A stretch of DNA of 43,811 nucleotides, from assembly GCA_019636945.1 (NCBI GenBank), contig JAHBWO010000018.1, positions 1-43,811 on the forward strand. The letters run 5' to 3'. The notes under the pieces are model-generated. The model was not told the origin of the DNA, did not search any database, and saw only the letters and a program-made list of their open reading frames with translations. A program made the position numbers and the translations under genes. Each line of letters opens with the position of its first letter. Positions within the stretch are counted from its first letter, which is position 1. Positions 7,006 through 14,926 of this stretch are shown one piece after another. Origin of the DNA: Nitrospira sp. GTDB lineage: Bacteria > Nitrospirota > Nitrospiria > Nitrospirales > Nitrospiraceae.

Positions 7006-7704
7006 CTATACGGAATCAAAGACAAGTTCGAAGTCGTCAATATAGCGAAGTCCCTTCAGCCTTAAACGCGAGAGCTTTTGATCAACTTGCGCTAGGATAA
7101 CCTCCGCCAGAAGCAAGGAAGTATCTGGCCCGATAGGTATTCCATTGGTTTGGCCGTCCTGGCAGTTCCGCATCAGCTCATCGATCTCATTACCAAGCAG
7201 AGCTTTGCTGCGATTCGATTTGGTAACTTTCTTCCCATGCAGAGCCCAAGGAATACTGTGGGTATAAATCGAGGGATAGAACCGAATGACATCGGCTTTT
7301 AGTAGGAAACGCCCTCTACTTCGAAGCTCGGCCCGCTTAGATGGGAGCACATCAAGAGAACTTTTCCGACCAATCGCTCTTATATGATCAGTCAAGGTCG
7401 GCGTTGTAAGAGATAGTTTGGATCCAGAGAACGCCTTTTCTAGGTCTTTCCATTTATTGGCTATGCAATTCGCTAGAAGAGTGAAATGAACTGGATTGAG
7501 AATTGATAGCTCACGTCGGAGAGTCCCAGTCCGAGCCAGGCTATAGATTTCCGGCTTCGAAGGGCGGTTTTTTTGGTGAGCAAATGGTAACGGTTTCCCG
7601 GCCGAGCTAGCAATGAACGTGGCGAGAGATGTTGTATTGAAGGGCGGGGGAAGTTCTTGTGGAAAGTATCCGCGCGCCAATAGAGCTTCGAGCGTTAAGG
7701 TCAT
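7006..7704 (-). pseudogene. reverse transcriptase, 5' part (cut by IS3)
   Basis: The ATG at 7704 overlaps the hsdS stop as ATGA, so translation is coupled to hsdS. The protein starts MTLTLEALLARGYFPQELPP. It contains RT motif A (KADVIRFYPSIYTHSIPWAL, catalytic D), motif B (GQTNGIPIGPDTSLLLAEV) and the motif C box GLRYIDDFELVF with both catalytic aspartates. Five codons later it runs into the IS end and a TAG stop. The SIYTHSIPWA and GIPIGPDTS phrases are characteristic of abortive-infection / unknown-group (UG, DRT-like) bacterial RTs rather than group II intron or retron RTs. The class is inferred from memory of those motifs. Known DRT/Abi RTs block phage growth. The intact gene would have linked that activity to the type I operon. 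Confidence 0.85.
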
Positions 7705-9113
7705 AGGTGACTCTTCTTTTCGATGTGTAATTCCCCGCAAAACGCTCGCTGAAGAATTGCTTGCCGCAGGCGGTCGACGCGGGTCAGGTTAGCTTGGACG
7801 GCAGCTTCGAGTTCGTCTATGACGGACAAGCGACGCTCGACTTCGCCGACTATTTGCTGTTGTTCGTTTGTCGGAGGTAAAGGAAGGGGAATTCGCTGTA
7901 CGCGCGCCTTGTTCAATGCCGGTTGATTGTTCCCCGAACCCAACAAGCGGTTCTCTTCATATTGTCCCTCAAGGTAACGATACACGTATTCTGAAGGGAT
8001 ACCCGTTTCTGAGACACGAATCGCTGCTGAGTTTTGATTGTTACACGCCGCAATGTCTAGGATTGCAACTTGCCCACGCGTCTTACCCTCACCAATCATA
8101 CCCAACAGCACAGTGCCTTGCGGGTGTAATTTGGCCGACGAATTTGCCAAGCCTTTCTCCGTAATACGCTCTTTTGTCTTCCGTATTCGACAAAAAGCTA
8201 CTTCTCCACTGCTGACCCATGGAATAGACCCATCCCAGTACTCTTGTCTCCCTCTGCTCGGAGTTGCTCCAACGTAAACTTCAAACATCTGGCCTAAGCT
8301 TGTCCAAATCCATCCTTTAGGCAATGCCGGAAGATTGTCGATGTCGAGCGGCGCTGACTCTATATAATTCCCCTTATCATTCGACTTCGCGCGGCGCTCG
8401 GCGAGGATGCGTTCGAGAAGTTTGCTGGCAGGTTCGATGTCAGAGTGCTGTTTGCGCCAATCTTCGGTCAGTTTACCTTCGACGGCGGCTTTAAGGACGG
8501 CGGCTTTGTAGCGTTTGAGGTTGGCTTTGACGCGCTTGAGAGTGGCGACGGCTTCGTCGAGACGGGAGAACTGCTTTTCGATCTCCGCGACGATGGTTCG
8601 TTGCTCATCAAGAGGTGCTATCGGAACAGGAGATTCTTTGATCCGTCCAAGGATGATTCGCTTGATGGCAGTCCCAGTCATCTGGCCTGTGAGCATTCGA
8701 TAGCCCACAGGACTCAAAAGGTAATATCGTAGAAATTGGCTATACAGCAGCGCAGGCCTTGGACGGAGAAGGCAAACACTTGAAAGCAGGCTAAATTCTT
8801 CATCGAGCGTGTTAACCGCAGCGTCACCTGTATTCACGCCATCTTTGACGAGTAGTACATCGCCTTTCTTTGGATCACACCTTTTGTAGATTGCCCTATG
8901 TTCATCCTCTGCCAAGTACGACACATTGCTGAGATCAAGACCAGAGGGTCTAACGTTCTTTGCCGTTATGTACTTATAGGCCCCTTGAGCTAGCTGATTC
9001 TGAGGAGAGAAATGCGTACCGTCTTGAACCTTAAGGCATGCGTCATTGATTGTTGACCAACTCCAAGTTGGCGGAATCTTTGGCAAGCCATTCAATACCT
9101 CCATAGCACTCAC
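7701..9113 (-). CDS. hsdS: type I restriction-modification specificity subunit
   Basis: This 470-aa protein has two target recognition domains (about residues 12-180 and 265-425), each starting with a P-x-x-W-x-W/T segment (PTWSWSTIND and PKGWIWTSLGQ). Each ends in a conserved helical spacer: PLDEQRTIVAEIEKQFSRLDEAVA and PPTNEQQQIVGEVERRLS. The repeats IPLPLPPTNEQ and VPIAPLDEQ are hallmark HsdS sequences. It sets the bipartite target sequence for HsdM and HsdR. The start is GTG 9113, which overlaps the stop of the hsdR-tail copy as GTGA; an ATG three codons on is the alternative. Its stop overlaps the reverse transcriptase start as ATGA. Confidence 0.93.
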   Translation of the reverse strand: MSAMEVLNGLPKIPPTWSWSTINDACLKVQDGTHFSPQNQLAQGAYKYITAKNVRPSGLDLSNVSYLAEDEHRAIYKRCDPKKGDVLLVKDGVNTGDAAVNTLDEEFSLLSSVCLLRPRPALLYSQFLRYYLLSPVGYRMLTGQMTGTAIKRIILGRIKESPVPIAPLDEQRTIVAEIEKQFSRLDEAVATLKRVKANLKRYKAAVLKAAVEGKLTEDWRKQHSDIEPASKLLERILAERRAKSNDKGNYIESAPLDIDNLPALPKGWIWTSLGQMFEVYVGATPSRGRQEYWDGSIPWVSSGEVAFCRIRKTKERITEKGLANSSAKLHPQGTVLLGMIGEGKTRGQVAILDIAACNNQNSAAIRVSETGIPSEYVYRYLEGQYEENRLLGSGNNQPALNKARVQRIPLPLPPTNEQQQIVGEVERRLSVIDELEAAVQANLTRVDRLRQAILQRAFCGELHIEKKSHL

Positions 9114-9268
9114 GCAGCTAACGCCCTATTCAGTTCTTCAATTAGATTGTTCAGTTCGCTACCAAAGACCTGATGCACTTTCCCCAGCCCACCCTCTTGC
9201 GCAAAGGGCGCGTACTCGAAGTCGTCCGGCTCAACGACAAGATTGGCTGCGACATGGTCGCGGATCAT
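9110..9268 (-). pseudogene. duplicate hsdR 3' end
   Basis: From ATG 9268 the frame gives MIRDHVAANLVVEPDDFEY and ends after 52 codons in ALAA. It aligns without gaps to the last 52 residues of the full HsdR (MIRDHIAANMGVESDDFEY ... ALVA), with about 33 identities. This is too divergent for a fresh tandem duplication. Its ATG overlaps the toxin stop (ATGA), and its stop overlaps the hsdS GTG (GTGA). It is most simply the 3' end of an older or foreign hsdR left behind when the upstream part was replaced by hsdR plus toxin-antitoxin. Confidence 0.75.
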
Positions 9269-9603
9269 ATGCGGGCATACCCGACGACAGAACACAGCCC
9301 CTGCAATACGGCTTGTATAGTTTGTGGCGACAGTGCGCCGAAGGTTTTGACGATGCTGCTTTCGGACAGGGTAAAGACTTTGTCGAATCTGATCCAACAA
9401 GCTTTGGGGAGAGCGCCTTCCACCAAGTCCGTTGCACCGATTGGCATGGCATGATTTGGCTGGGCAACTGAGGTGACGGCCAACCCGATGAAGTCGGCGT
9501 GTCGATCCGGCGGGGTCAAAACCATGACCGGCCGTTTCTTGGCCGACTGCAGATCCGAGAAGGGAAATGGAATGAGGACCAGGTCGCCTGGCTTACACGC
9601 CAT
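9265..9603 (-). CDS. MazF/PemK-like toxin (type II TA)
   Basis: This 112-aa protein starts MACKPGDLVLIPFPFSDLQ and continues SAKKRPVMVLT, the standard N-terminal beta-barrel of PemK/MazF endoribonucleases that cleave mRNA. A central DLVEGALPKACWIRFDKVFTL matches the second half of the fold. The ATG at 9603 is chosen because it overlaps the antitoxin stop by 11 bp, as usual for such pairs; the frame is open to 9636. Its stop overlaps the ATG of the hsdR-tail copy. The module sits inside the type I operon between hsdR and hsdS, where loss of the operon could trigger the toxin. Confidence 0.87.
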   Translation of the reverse strand: MACKPGDLVLIPFPFSDLQSAKKRPVMVLTPPDRHADFIGLAVTSVAQPNHAMPIGATDLVEGALPKACWIRFDKVFTLSESSIVKTFGALSPQTIQAVLQGLCSVVGYARI

Positions 9604-9793
9604 TCCAGACCTCGTCGTCCTGGTTATCCCATACATGGCGCATGGCCGGTTCCTGCGCCTGCTTCAATTCTTCGGTATGACGGTCTCTCAGGCCATGCTT
9701 GATTTCGATGTACTCGATGAAATCCAACACTTCCTGCGCGAGTGTGTCCGGAAGTTTCTGCGCCTCCTTGAAAATTCGTTCGGCTGTCGACAT
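9593..9793 (-). CDS. DUF2281-type antitoxin
   Basis: This 66-aa protein starts MSTAERIFKEAQKLPDTLA and continues QEVLDFIEYIEIKHGL, the typical helical N-terminus of DUF2281 antitoxins, with a tryptophan-containing acidic tail (MRHVWDNQDDEVW). It should bind and block the overlapping MazF-like toxin and may autoregulate the pair. GGAGG lies a few bases before the ATG. It begins 12 bp after the hsdR stop and is probably co-transcribed with it. Confidence 0.82.
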   Translation of the reverse strand: MSTAERIFKEAQKLPDTLAQEVLDFIEYIEIKHGLRDRHTEELKQAQEPAMRHVWDNQDDEVWNGV

Positions 9794-9805
9794 AGATCCT
9801 CCGTT

Positions 9806-12800
9806 TTAGGCCACCAGGGCCATATTCAGGCTTTCTATTATGGTCTGAAGGCCGTCCGGAAACAATCGATAGGCTTTTCCCAACCCACCGGCCTGGGAAA
9901 AGGGTGCGTACTCGAAGTCGTCTGATTCAACCCCCATGTTTGCCGCAATATGGTCTCTAATCATGCTGAGCCACTGCCTCTGTTCATCGGTAAACTTCTT
10001 GCCTGCCTGCCGCGTCCGGCCCGCAGCGAATTCTCGCTTAAGCCATTTTCGGCCAAACCCGGTCTTCAAGTACTTCTCGCGCTCAACTGCTTCATGCTCT
10101 GAAGCATACTCCTCCCAATGAATTACTCGCACAGGCGGGTGCCGTCTTGTCCAAGATGCCCCGGTGCCTGCCTTATGCTCTTCAAAACGTCGTGGCAAGT
10201 CACTGGTTTGGCCGATATATCGGCTTCCGTTGGAACATTCAATGGCATAGACGAACCATGTTCCAGGCCGCGGCGCAGGCAGGCCTCCACGCTCCTGCTC
10301 TCCAAGCCAGGCGTTGAAGTTGGCGTTGACCTTCTCAGGAAATGGCACCAGCTCGTTGTCCTGATGCGTAGCGAAGCGAACGAGGGAGACGAGGTCTGTG
10401 AGAATGCGCTTGCCACTTGCGCCTTTGACCTTCGACTTCTCCAGCACGGCATAGGCTTGCCAGAGTTGAGATTCGTTCCAGAGATAGGGCGGCTTTTCGA
10501 TAGCGTTGGCCAGATCCTTGATGTCCTCAAACTTCAGCCGCTGTTTGTAGGGCTTACTGTAGAGGACTTGCAGGGCGGTGATCTCGTCCTTGTGCTGGGT
10601 GATGAATTGCTCGAACGACTGCACGATGGTGCGGGCGCGGGCCAGCGCGTCGGCGCTGAAGCCTGCTTCAATAACCTGGTCCTGGCTCACATGGTCGATG
10701 GTCAGTTCGTTCTTCTTTTTGATCTCGACCAAAAGTTCGCGGAACTTCGGATCTTGAAACGGCTTGGCCGCTGCTTGAATGAGCTTTGTGGCGACCTGCT
10801 GAATCTGCTGCTCGCTCGGTATGCTCGTCCCGAATTTCTGCCTGGCCTGCTCTTCCTGCCGATCGGGATTGACCGCTTCGACGAGTTGGCGGCTCAGGTC
10901 TTTGAGCGAGAGGCCTCCGCTGGCGTTGCTGATGGCCTGTTCATCAGCCTTCGTGATCCGGTGCTCCATGCGGGCCAGCCGCCCGGCGATGCTGGTGAGG
11001 ACGTCTTCTTCCATATTCCCGAGCGCGACGGCTTGAAGCAGCTTTTCAAAGGCGACGCTGGGCTTTTTCTCCATCGGTCGCGCATCGGTCTTGTCCTGCT
11101 CGCAGACGCCGACGGCATCGACGATGACGAAGTGATCTTTGGTCGTGGCATCGGGCGTGACGGCTTTCAGATCGTCCGGCTTGATGACGCGGACGCCCCG
11201 GCCCTTCATCTGCTCGAAGAAGGTGCGGGATTTGACCGCGCGCATGAAGACGACGATCTCGACCGGCTTGATGTCGGTGCCGGTGGCGATCATGTCCACG
11301 GTGACGGCGATGCGGGGATGGTAACTGTTGCGAAAGCTCTTGATGAGATCCTTGGGAGTCACCCCGGTGGTGCGATAGGTGATTTTCTGAGCGAACTCGT
11401 TACCCTTGCCGAATTCTTCACGGAGGATTTCGACGATATTCTCGGCGTGGGCGTCGTCCTTGGCGAAGATGAGGGTCTTCGGCACTTCGATGCGGCCGGG
11501 AAAGATCTCGGTGAAGAGCTTGTCCCTGAAGGCTTTGACGATGGTGCGGATCTGGTCCGGAGCGACGACGTCGCGGTCGAGCTGGTCGGGATCATAAGCG
11601 AAGTCGTCGTCGAGTCTTTCCCAACGCTTTGTCCGCGTCTCTCGATTCATCAGTTGTACGCTATACCCTGCCTCCACAGTAGACCCTGCCTGCGTAATGG
11701 CGGTGCGGATGCGGTACACGTCGTAGTTCACATTGACGCCATCGGCTACGGCCTGCTCGTGGTTGTATTCCATAACCAGGTTTTGATTAAAGAAGCCGAA
11801 GGTCTGTTTGTTGGGTGTAGCAGTGAGACCGATGAGGTGGGCATCGAAGTATTCCAGCACCTGAGCCCAGAGGTTGTAGATGGACCGGTGGCATTCGTCG
11901 GTGACGATGATGTCGAAGGTCTCAATGGGAATGGACGGGTTGTAGTCAATCGGCTCGGGTTTCTTGAACAGCCGGTCGAGACCCGAGACAGAAGCTTCTT
12001 CGTCCTCATCCGACAGTTCCCGCCCCTTGAGCATGGAGTACATGCGCTGGATGGTGCTGATGCAGACGCGCGCAGTGGTATCGAGGGTGTTCCCCGCCAG
12101 CCGCTGAACGATGAACTCTTCGGTGAACTTGAAGTTGTTATAGGGCGAGACGTACTGCTGGAATTCTTTCAAGGTCTGATCGCCCAGATTGCCGCGATCG
12201 ACGAGAAAGAGCACGCGCTTGGCCCCGCCGAACTTGATCAAGCGGTAGATGAAATTAATAGCGGTGAAGGTCTTGCCGCTGCCGGTGGCCATTTGGATCA
12301 AGGCGCGAGGACGATCCTGGGCCAGCGACTTTTCGAGATTATTGATAGCCGTAACCTGCGCAGGCCACAGGCCGGGCGTGCTGAGAGGCGGCAGCGATCT
12401 CAAGCGGCCACGGAGTGTCGGCGCCGCGTCTGCTGCGAGCGATGCGCCATGCAGATCTCTAGGCGCCTCACTATCCTTCGGGATGAAGGCGGCGAGGGTT
12501 TCGGGCCGATGAAAGCTGAATACCGGGCGGCTGCGCGGTTGGGGATCGAGCCCGTTTGTGAAGCGGGTTTCTACGCCGGTGCTCTGATACAGAAACGGCA
12601 AGGGTCGGATATGGGCGGGTAAGTCGGCAGGGAGGCCCTTGCTATATTTCTCGGCTTGAACTTCCACGCCGACTAACGGAAACCCTTCCTTCTTCGCCTC
12701 AATCACTCCGGCCGCTTTCCCATCTACATAGAGGAGATAGTCCGCGAAGCCGTGCCCGCTCACGAGCGGGAAATTTCTGATGACGACTCCCCGCCCGGCG

Positions 12801-12895
12801 TGAAGATGTGCCCTCTTGTAGTCTTGAACGTGCCAACCCGCCTGCTCCAGCGCCTGGTCGATGTGCTCGCGCGCTTTGTCCTCCGGAATCGGCAT
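9806..12895 (-). CDS. hsdR: type I restriction endonuclease subunit with inserted GIY-YIG domain
   Basis: This 1029-aa protein has an N-terminal PD-(D/E)XK nuclease (GFADYLLYVDGKAAGVIEAKK, about residues 49-70), then a superfamily 2 translocase with Walker A MATGSGKT (202-209), DECH (about 333-336), GLTATP and QMKGRGVRV. The C-terminal HsdM-binding domain is interrupted after FNAWLGEQER by about 97 residues and resumes at KKFTDEQRQWLSMIRDHIA. The insert is a GIY-YIG nuclease: VYA at 882-884, YIG at 893-895, R903 and E940 in VEREKYLKTGFG. It is coded by a segment with inverted-repeat ends. HsdR cuts unmodified DNA after ATP-driven translocation. It is the first gene of the minus-strand operon, and an A/G-rich leader (GAGGTTTAGGG) precedes the ATG. 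Whether the chimera still folds is unknown, but the frame is fully open. Confidence 0.93.
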   Translation of the reverse strand: MPIPEDKAREHIDQALEQAGWHVQDYKRAHLHAGRGVVIRNFPLVSGHGFADYLLYVDGKAAGVIEAKKEGFPLVGVEVQAEKYSKGLPADLPAHIRPLPFLYQSTGVETRFTNGLDPQPRSRPVFSFHRPETLAAFIPKDSEAPRDLHGASLAADAAPTLRGRLRSLPPLSTPGLWPAQVTAINNLEKSLAQDRPRALIQMATGSGKTFTAINFIYRLIKFGGAKRVLFLVDRGNLGDQTLKEFQQYVSPYNNFKFTEEFIVQRLAGNTLDTTARVCISTIQRMYSMLKGRELSDEDEEASVSGLDRLFKKPEPIDYNPSIPIETFDIIVTDECHRSIYNLWAQVLEYFDAHLIGLTATPNKQTFGFFNQNLVMEYNHEQAVADGVNVNYDVYRIRTAITQAGSTVEAGYSVQLMNRETRTKRWERLDDDFAYDPDQLDRDVVAPDQIRTIVKAFRDKLFTEIFPGRIEVPKTLIFAKDDAHAENIVEILREEFGKGNEFAQKITYRTTGVTPKDLIKSFRNSYHPRIAVTVDMIATGTDIKPVEIVVFMRAVKSRTFFEQMKGRGVRVIKPDDLKAVTPDATTKDHFVIVDAVGVCEQDKTDARPMEKKPSVAFEKLLQAVALGNMEEDVLTSIAGRLARMEHRITKADEQAISNASGGLSLKDLSRQLVEAVNPDRQEEQARQKFGTSIPSEQQIQQVATKLIQAAAKPFQDPKFRELLVEIKKKNELTIDHVSQDQVIEAGFSADALARARTIVQSFEQFITQHKDEITALQVLYSKPYKQRLKFEDIKDLANAIEKPPYLWNESQLWQAYAVLEKSKVKGASGKRILTDLVSLVRFATHQDNELVPFPEKVNANFNAWLGEQERGGLPAPRPGTWFVYAIECSNGSRYIGQTSDLPRRFEEHKAGTGASWTRRHPPVRVIHWEEYASEHEAVEREKYLKTGFGRKWLKREFAAGRTRQAGKKFTDEQRQWLSMIRDHIAANMGVESDDFEYAPFSQAGGLGKAYRLFPDGLQTIIESLNMALVA
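10001..10284 (-). mobile_element. palindrome-bounded GIY-YIG element inside hsdR
   Basis: The ends are inverted repeats. Read on the minus strand, GCCTGCCTGCGCCGCGGCC opens the element and GGACGCGGCAGGCAGGC closes it, giving about 284 bp. Everything between codes in frame for one GIY-YIG domain, and even the repeats are translated (GLPAPRPG and GRTRQAG). The outer HsdR sequence continues on both sides, so it is an insertion and not a C-terminal fusion. No transposase other than the nuclease is present. The same ends without the nuclease occur at 3592-3626. Confidence 0.72.
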
Positions 12896-13046
12896 CCCTA
12901 AACCTCATTGAGAATCTGAGGATATGTCGCGGAGAGAAATACCTGTTTGGGGAGAGGAATGCAATTATTCCAGCATGGGTTGTTTTTGATAGAAATTCAG
13001 AATCAGTCCACAACCAAGACGCCATGTATACATCGGCCCGATGTCT

Positions 13047-13898
13047 CTACAACTTCTTCCGCACCTCCTTCCAATCCTTCGCCACTTTCGCCTTGCGTGG
13101 CACATCGCCTTTTGACGGTTCCGGCACCATGATCGCTTCGAGACGGCGTTGAAGAAACGCCTCGGCAAATCCTTTCGAGCGGCCAACGCCGACCTTCACG
13201 GTCCTCCAGCCGGCTGCATGGAGCTCGTCAATCTTTGTCCCCATCGTGTTCGTATCGATGACAGGGAGCGTCAAGACGTAGCCGGTCGGAAACTTATGGT
13301 TCTTCAGCCACTCCCTGACTTCGGCACTGCGTTGAAACCCATCCCGCCCTTCCACCACATAAATGACTCGGTAATAAAACTGCGTAAGCTTTCCAAGCTC
13401 CTCGACCGCATCAGCCAGAGGCTTCCGTTCTGATTCGATCGTGGCACCAACGGGTGGCACTCGACTAGGTGCCGGCTGCTCACGCAGCGACGACAGCTCG
13501 ATCACGAGGATGGGCTGCCGCTTCTCCCACACGACGAGATTGCCTTGGCCTTCAGCCTGATCTACTCGCGGACTCTTCCCGACGCGGACTTGGACTGATA
13601 CAAGACCTTGTGCCTTTGGAGTGAAGGTCAGGAATGCCCTGCCATCCCAGCCAGTCAACGCCTCGGCGACCACCTTTCCATCGACCACGAGTTCAAGTGG
13701 TTCTCCTCCGAGTGCAGCAATGAGCACCAGATGTTTCGAAACGAGTTTGGCTTCGACGGTCGCCGGCTGGCCAGGCGTGGTCAGCGTATCTTTCACGAAA
13801 ATGGCGGCGGAACTCTTCTCCGCCGCGAACAGCAGGTCCGGAAAGGCAGTACCGATCAGGATGAACACGAGGCAGGCCCTGCGGATTGAAAGCATCAT
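13047..13898 (-). CDS. secreted Ig-like / HAD-like (APP1/LNS2-type) protein
   Basis: The N-terminus is a signal peptide (MMLSIRRACLVFILIGTAFP, cleavage near LLFA-AEK). An Ig-like beta domain follows (about residues 35-125: TPGQPATVEAKL to GLVSVQVRVG). The C-terminal part contains FYYRVIYVVEGRDGFQRSAE, then VREWLKNHKFPTGYVL, then DELHAAGWRTVKVGVGRSKGFAEAFLQR. This resembles the end of HAD-like phosphatidate phosphatase / LNS2 proteins, but I see no DxDxT nucleophile, so catalysis is doubtful. The start is taken at ATG 13898; GTG 13931 is an in-frame alternative. It is on the same strand as hsdR, about 150 bp upstream of it. The function is not known. Confidence 0.7.
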   Translation of the reverse strand: MMLSIRRACLVFILIGTAFPDLLFAAEKSSAAIFVKDTLTTPGQPATVEAKLVSKHLVLIAALGGEPLELVVDGKVVAEALTGWDGRAFLTFTPKAQGLVSVQVRVGKSPRVDQAEGQGNLVVWEKRQPILVIELSSLREQPAPSRVPPVGATIESERKPLADAVEELGKLTQFYYRVIYVVEGRDGFQRSAEVREWLKNHKFPTGYVLTLPVIDTNTMGTKIDELHAAGWRTVKVGVGRSKGFAEAFLQRRLEAIMVPEPSKGDVPRKAKVAKDWKEVRKKL

Positions 13899-13953
13899 AA
13901 GCCGCACGGCCTTCTGAGAGTTGAAAAACACCGCACAAGATCGCTGATGGCGA

Positions 13954-14421
13954 CTACGCCTTCAATGCTTTCAGGACTTCGTCTGCATGACCATCGACTT
14001 TCACTTTCCGAAAGACCGCTTTCACGTTTCCTTCAAGATCAATGACAAACGTGCTGCGCTCGATACCCCAGTACTTCTTCCCGTACATATTCTTCTCTTT
14101 GTAGACACCATAGGCCTTGGAGATGGCGGCATCTTCATCACTGAGCAGCGGAAACGGTAACCCAAATTTCTTAATGAACTTCTGGTGGGATTCTCTCCCA
14201 TCCAAACTGACACCCACAATGGCGCCACCCGCCCGAAGGATCTGAGACTCTACATCGCGAAAATCACAGGACTCTTTCGTACATCCAGGCGTATCGTCTT
14301 TGGGATAGAAGTAGAGGACGATCTGTTTTCCCTTAAAACTCTTGAGCATCACAGCTTTTCCATGCTGATCTGGAATGCCAAGCTCCGGTGCCTTGTCTCC
14401 AACCGCCAGTTCTTTGCTCAT
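13954..14421 (-). CDS. bcp: peroxiredoxin, Bcp/PrxQ family
   Basis: This 155-aa thiol peroxidase has the peroxidatic cysteine in DDTPGCTKESCDF, where the second cysteine five residues on can resolve it as in PrxQ. YFYPKD before it and GIERSTFVID near the end are family signatures. It reduces H2O2 and organic hydroperoxides using thioredoxin, and a trxA gene is present at 26.7 kb. ATG 14421 is preferred because GGTGGAG lies immediately upstream; the frame is open to 14439. The protein is cytoplasmic. Confidence 0.95.
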   Translation of the reverse strand: MSKELAVGDKAPELGIPDQHGKAVMLKSFKGKQIVLYFYPKDDTPGCTKESCDFRDVESQILRAGGAIVGVSLDGRESHQKFIKKFGLPFPLLSDEDAAISKAYGVYKEKNMYGKKYWGIERSTFVIDLEGNVKAVFRKVKVDGHADEVLKALKA

Positions 14422-14451
14422 AGCTCCACCCTTCGTCATGATTGACGTGAA

Positions 14452-14907
14452 TTAATAGCCGCCTGGCATGCCACTTCCGAACGATGATCGACGAGGCGTA
14501 TAGAGCCCCGGCTTCTTCTTATTCTTGTCCTCAGGGTTGCCGTATGGGGAGAGTGCCGGTGAGTCCCAAATGACTTTGTCTCCAGGAGCGAGATCAGCGG
14601 CTTCCAGAAAATGCTTTCTCGCGACCGCTGAATCGCCGAGCGCGTTCAGCGCCAACGCATAGTTGTAGTGGGCCTGGCCGGATTTCGGCGCTTCAGTCAC
14701 GGCTTGTTCGAAATACTGTTTGGCTTCTTCAAACTGCTGTGCCTGATACGCCTGTGTCCCCTGTTCGGTCAAGGTCATGGCCTGCGGCCGGGCTTCCCCA
14801 TCCAGAGCCAGCGGCACCAGCGGCTTCCGCTTCTGGAAACAGCCTGTGCCTACGAGCAGCAGGACCAGGAGACCAAGAACCGCCGCGCGTGAGATCATCC
14901 TTGTCAT
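14452..14907 (-). CDS. TPR-containing lipoprotein
   Basis: This 151-aa protein has a signal sequence ending in the lipobox LLLVGTGC, so it should be lipid-anchored after cleavage before Cys. Two to three tetratricopeptide-like helical repeats follow (TEQGTQAYQAQQFEEAKQYF, AHYNYALALNALGDSAVARKHF). The tail is rich in Pro, Lys and Gly. Such proteins act as periplasmic scaffolds; the partner is not evident. ATG 14907 is preferred over GTG 14913. It lies 30 bp upstream of bcp on the same strand. Confidence 0.82.
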   Translation of the reverse strand: MTRMISRAAVLGLLVLLLVGTGCFQKRKPLVPLALDGEARPQAMTLTEQGTQAYQAQQFEEAKQYFEQAVTEAPKSGQAHYNYALALNALGDSAVARKHFLEAADLAPGDKVIWDSPALSPYGNPEDKNKKKPGLYTPRRSSFGSGMPGGY

Positions 14908-14926
14908 GGTCACAGAACCTCGTTGT

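Larger units (their letters stand above)
5705..7010 (-). mobile_element. IS3-family insertion sequence
   Basis: The element is 1306 bp long. Its ends are inverted repeats TAAAGTGGACCCC (left) and TATAGTGGACCCC (right, read inward). The flanking CGG at 5702-5704 and 7011-7013 is the 3-bp target duplication expected for this family. It carries orfA and orfB in overlapping frames with an A8 slippery run. The intact ends, exact duplication and open transposase suggest a recent insertion. It splits a reverse transcriptase gene immediately after the YIDD box. Confidence 0.92.

Noticed and set aside
4770..7704. Retron or group II intron interpretation of the RT
   Set aside because: No msr/msd-like inverted repeats or intron domain V structure is visible beside it, no maturase domain X follows the RT, and the ATGA coupling to hsdS argues for a normal operon gene.
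10118..12622. Very long plus-strand open frame (834 codons) opposite hsdR
   Set aside because: It is the antisense of a gene with all helicase and nuclease motifs; its translation is low-complexity and has no recognisable domain. High-GC codon use creates such frames.
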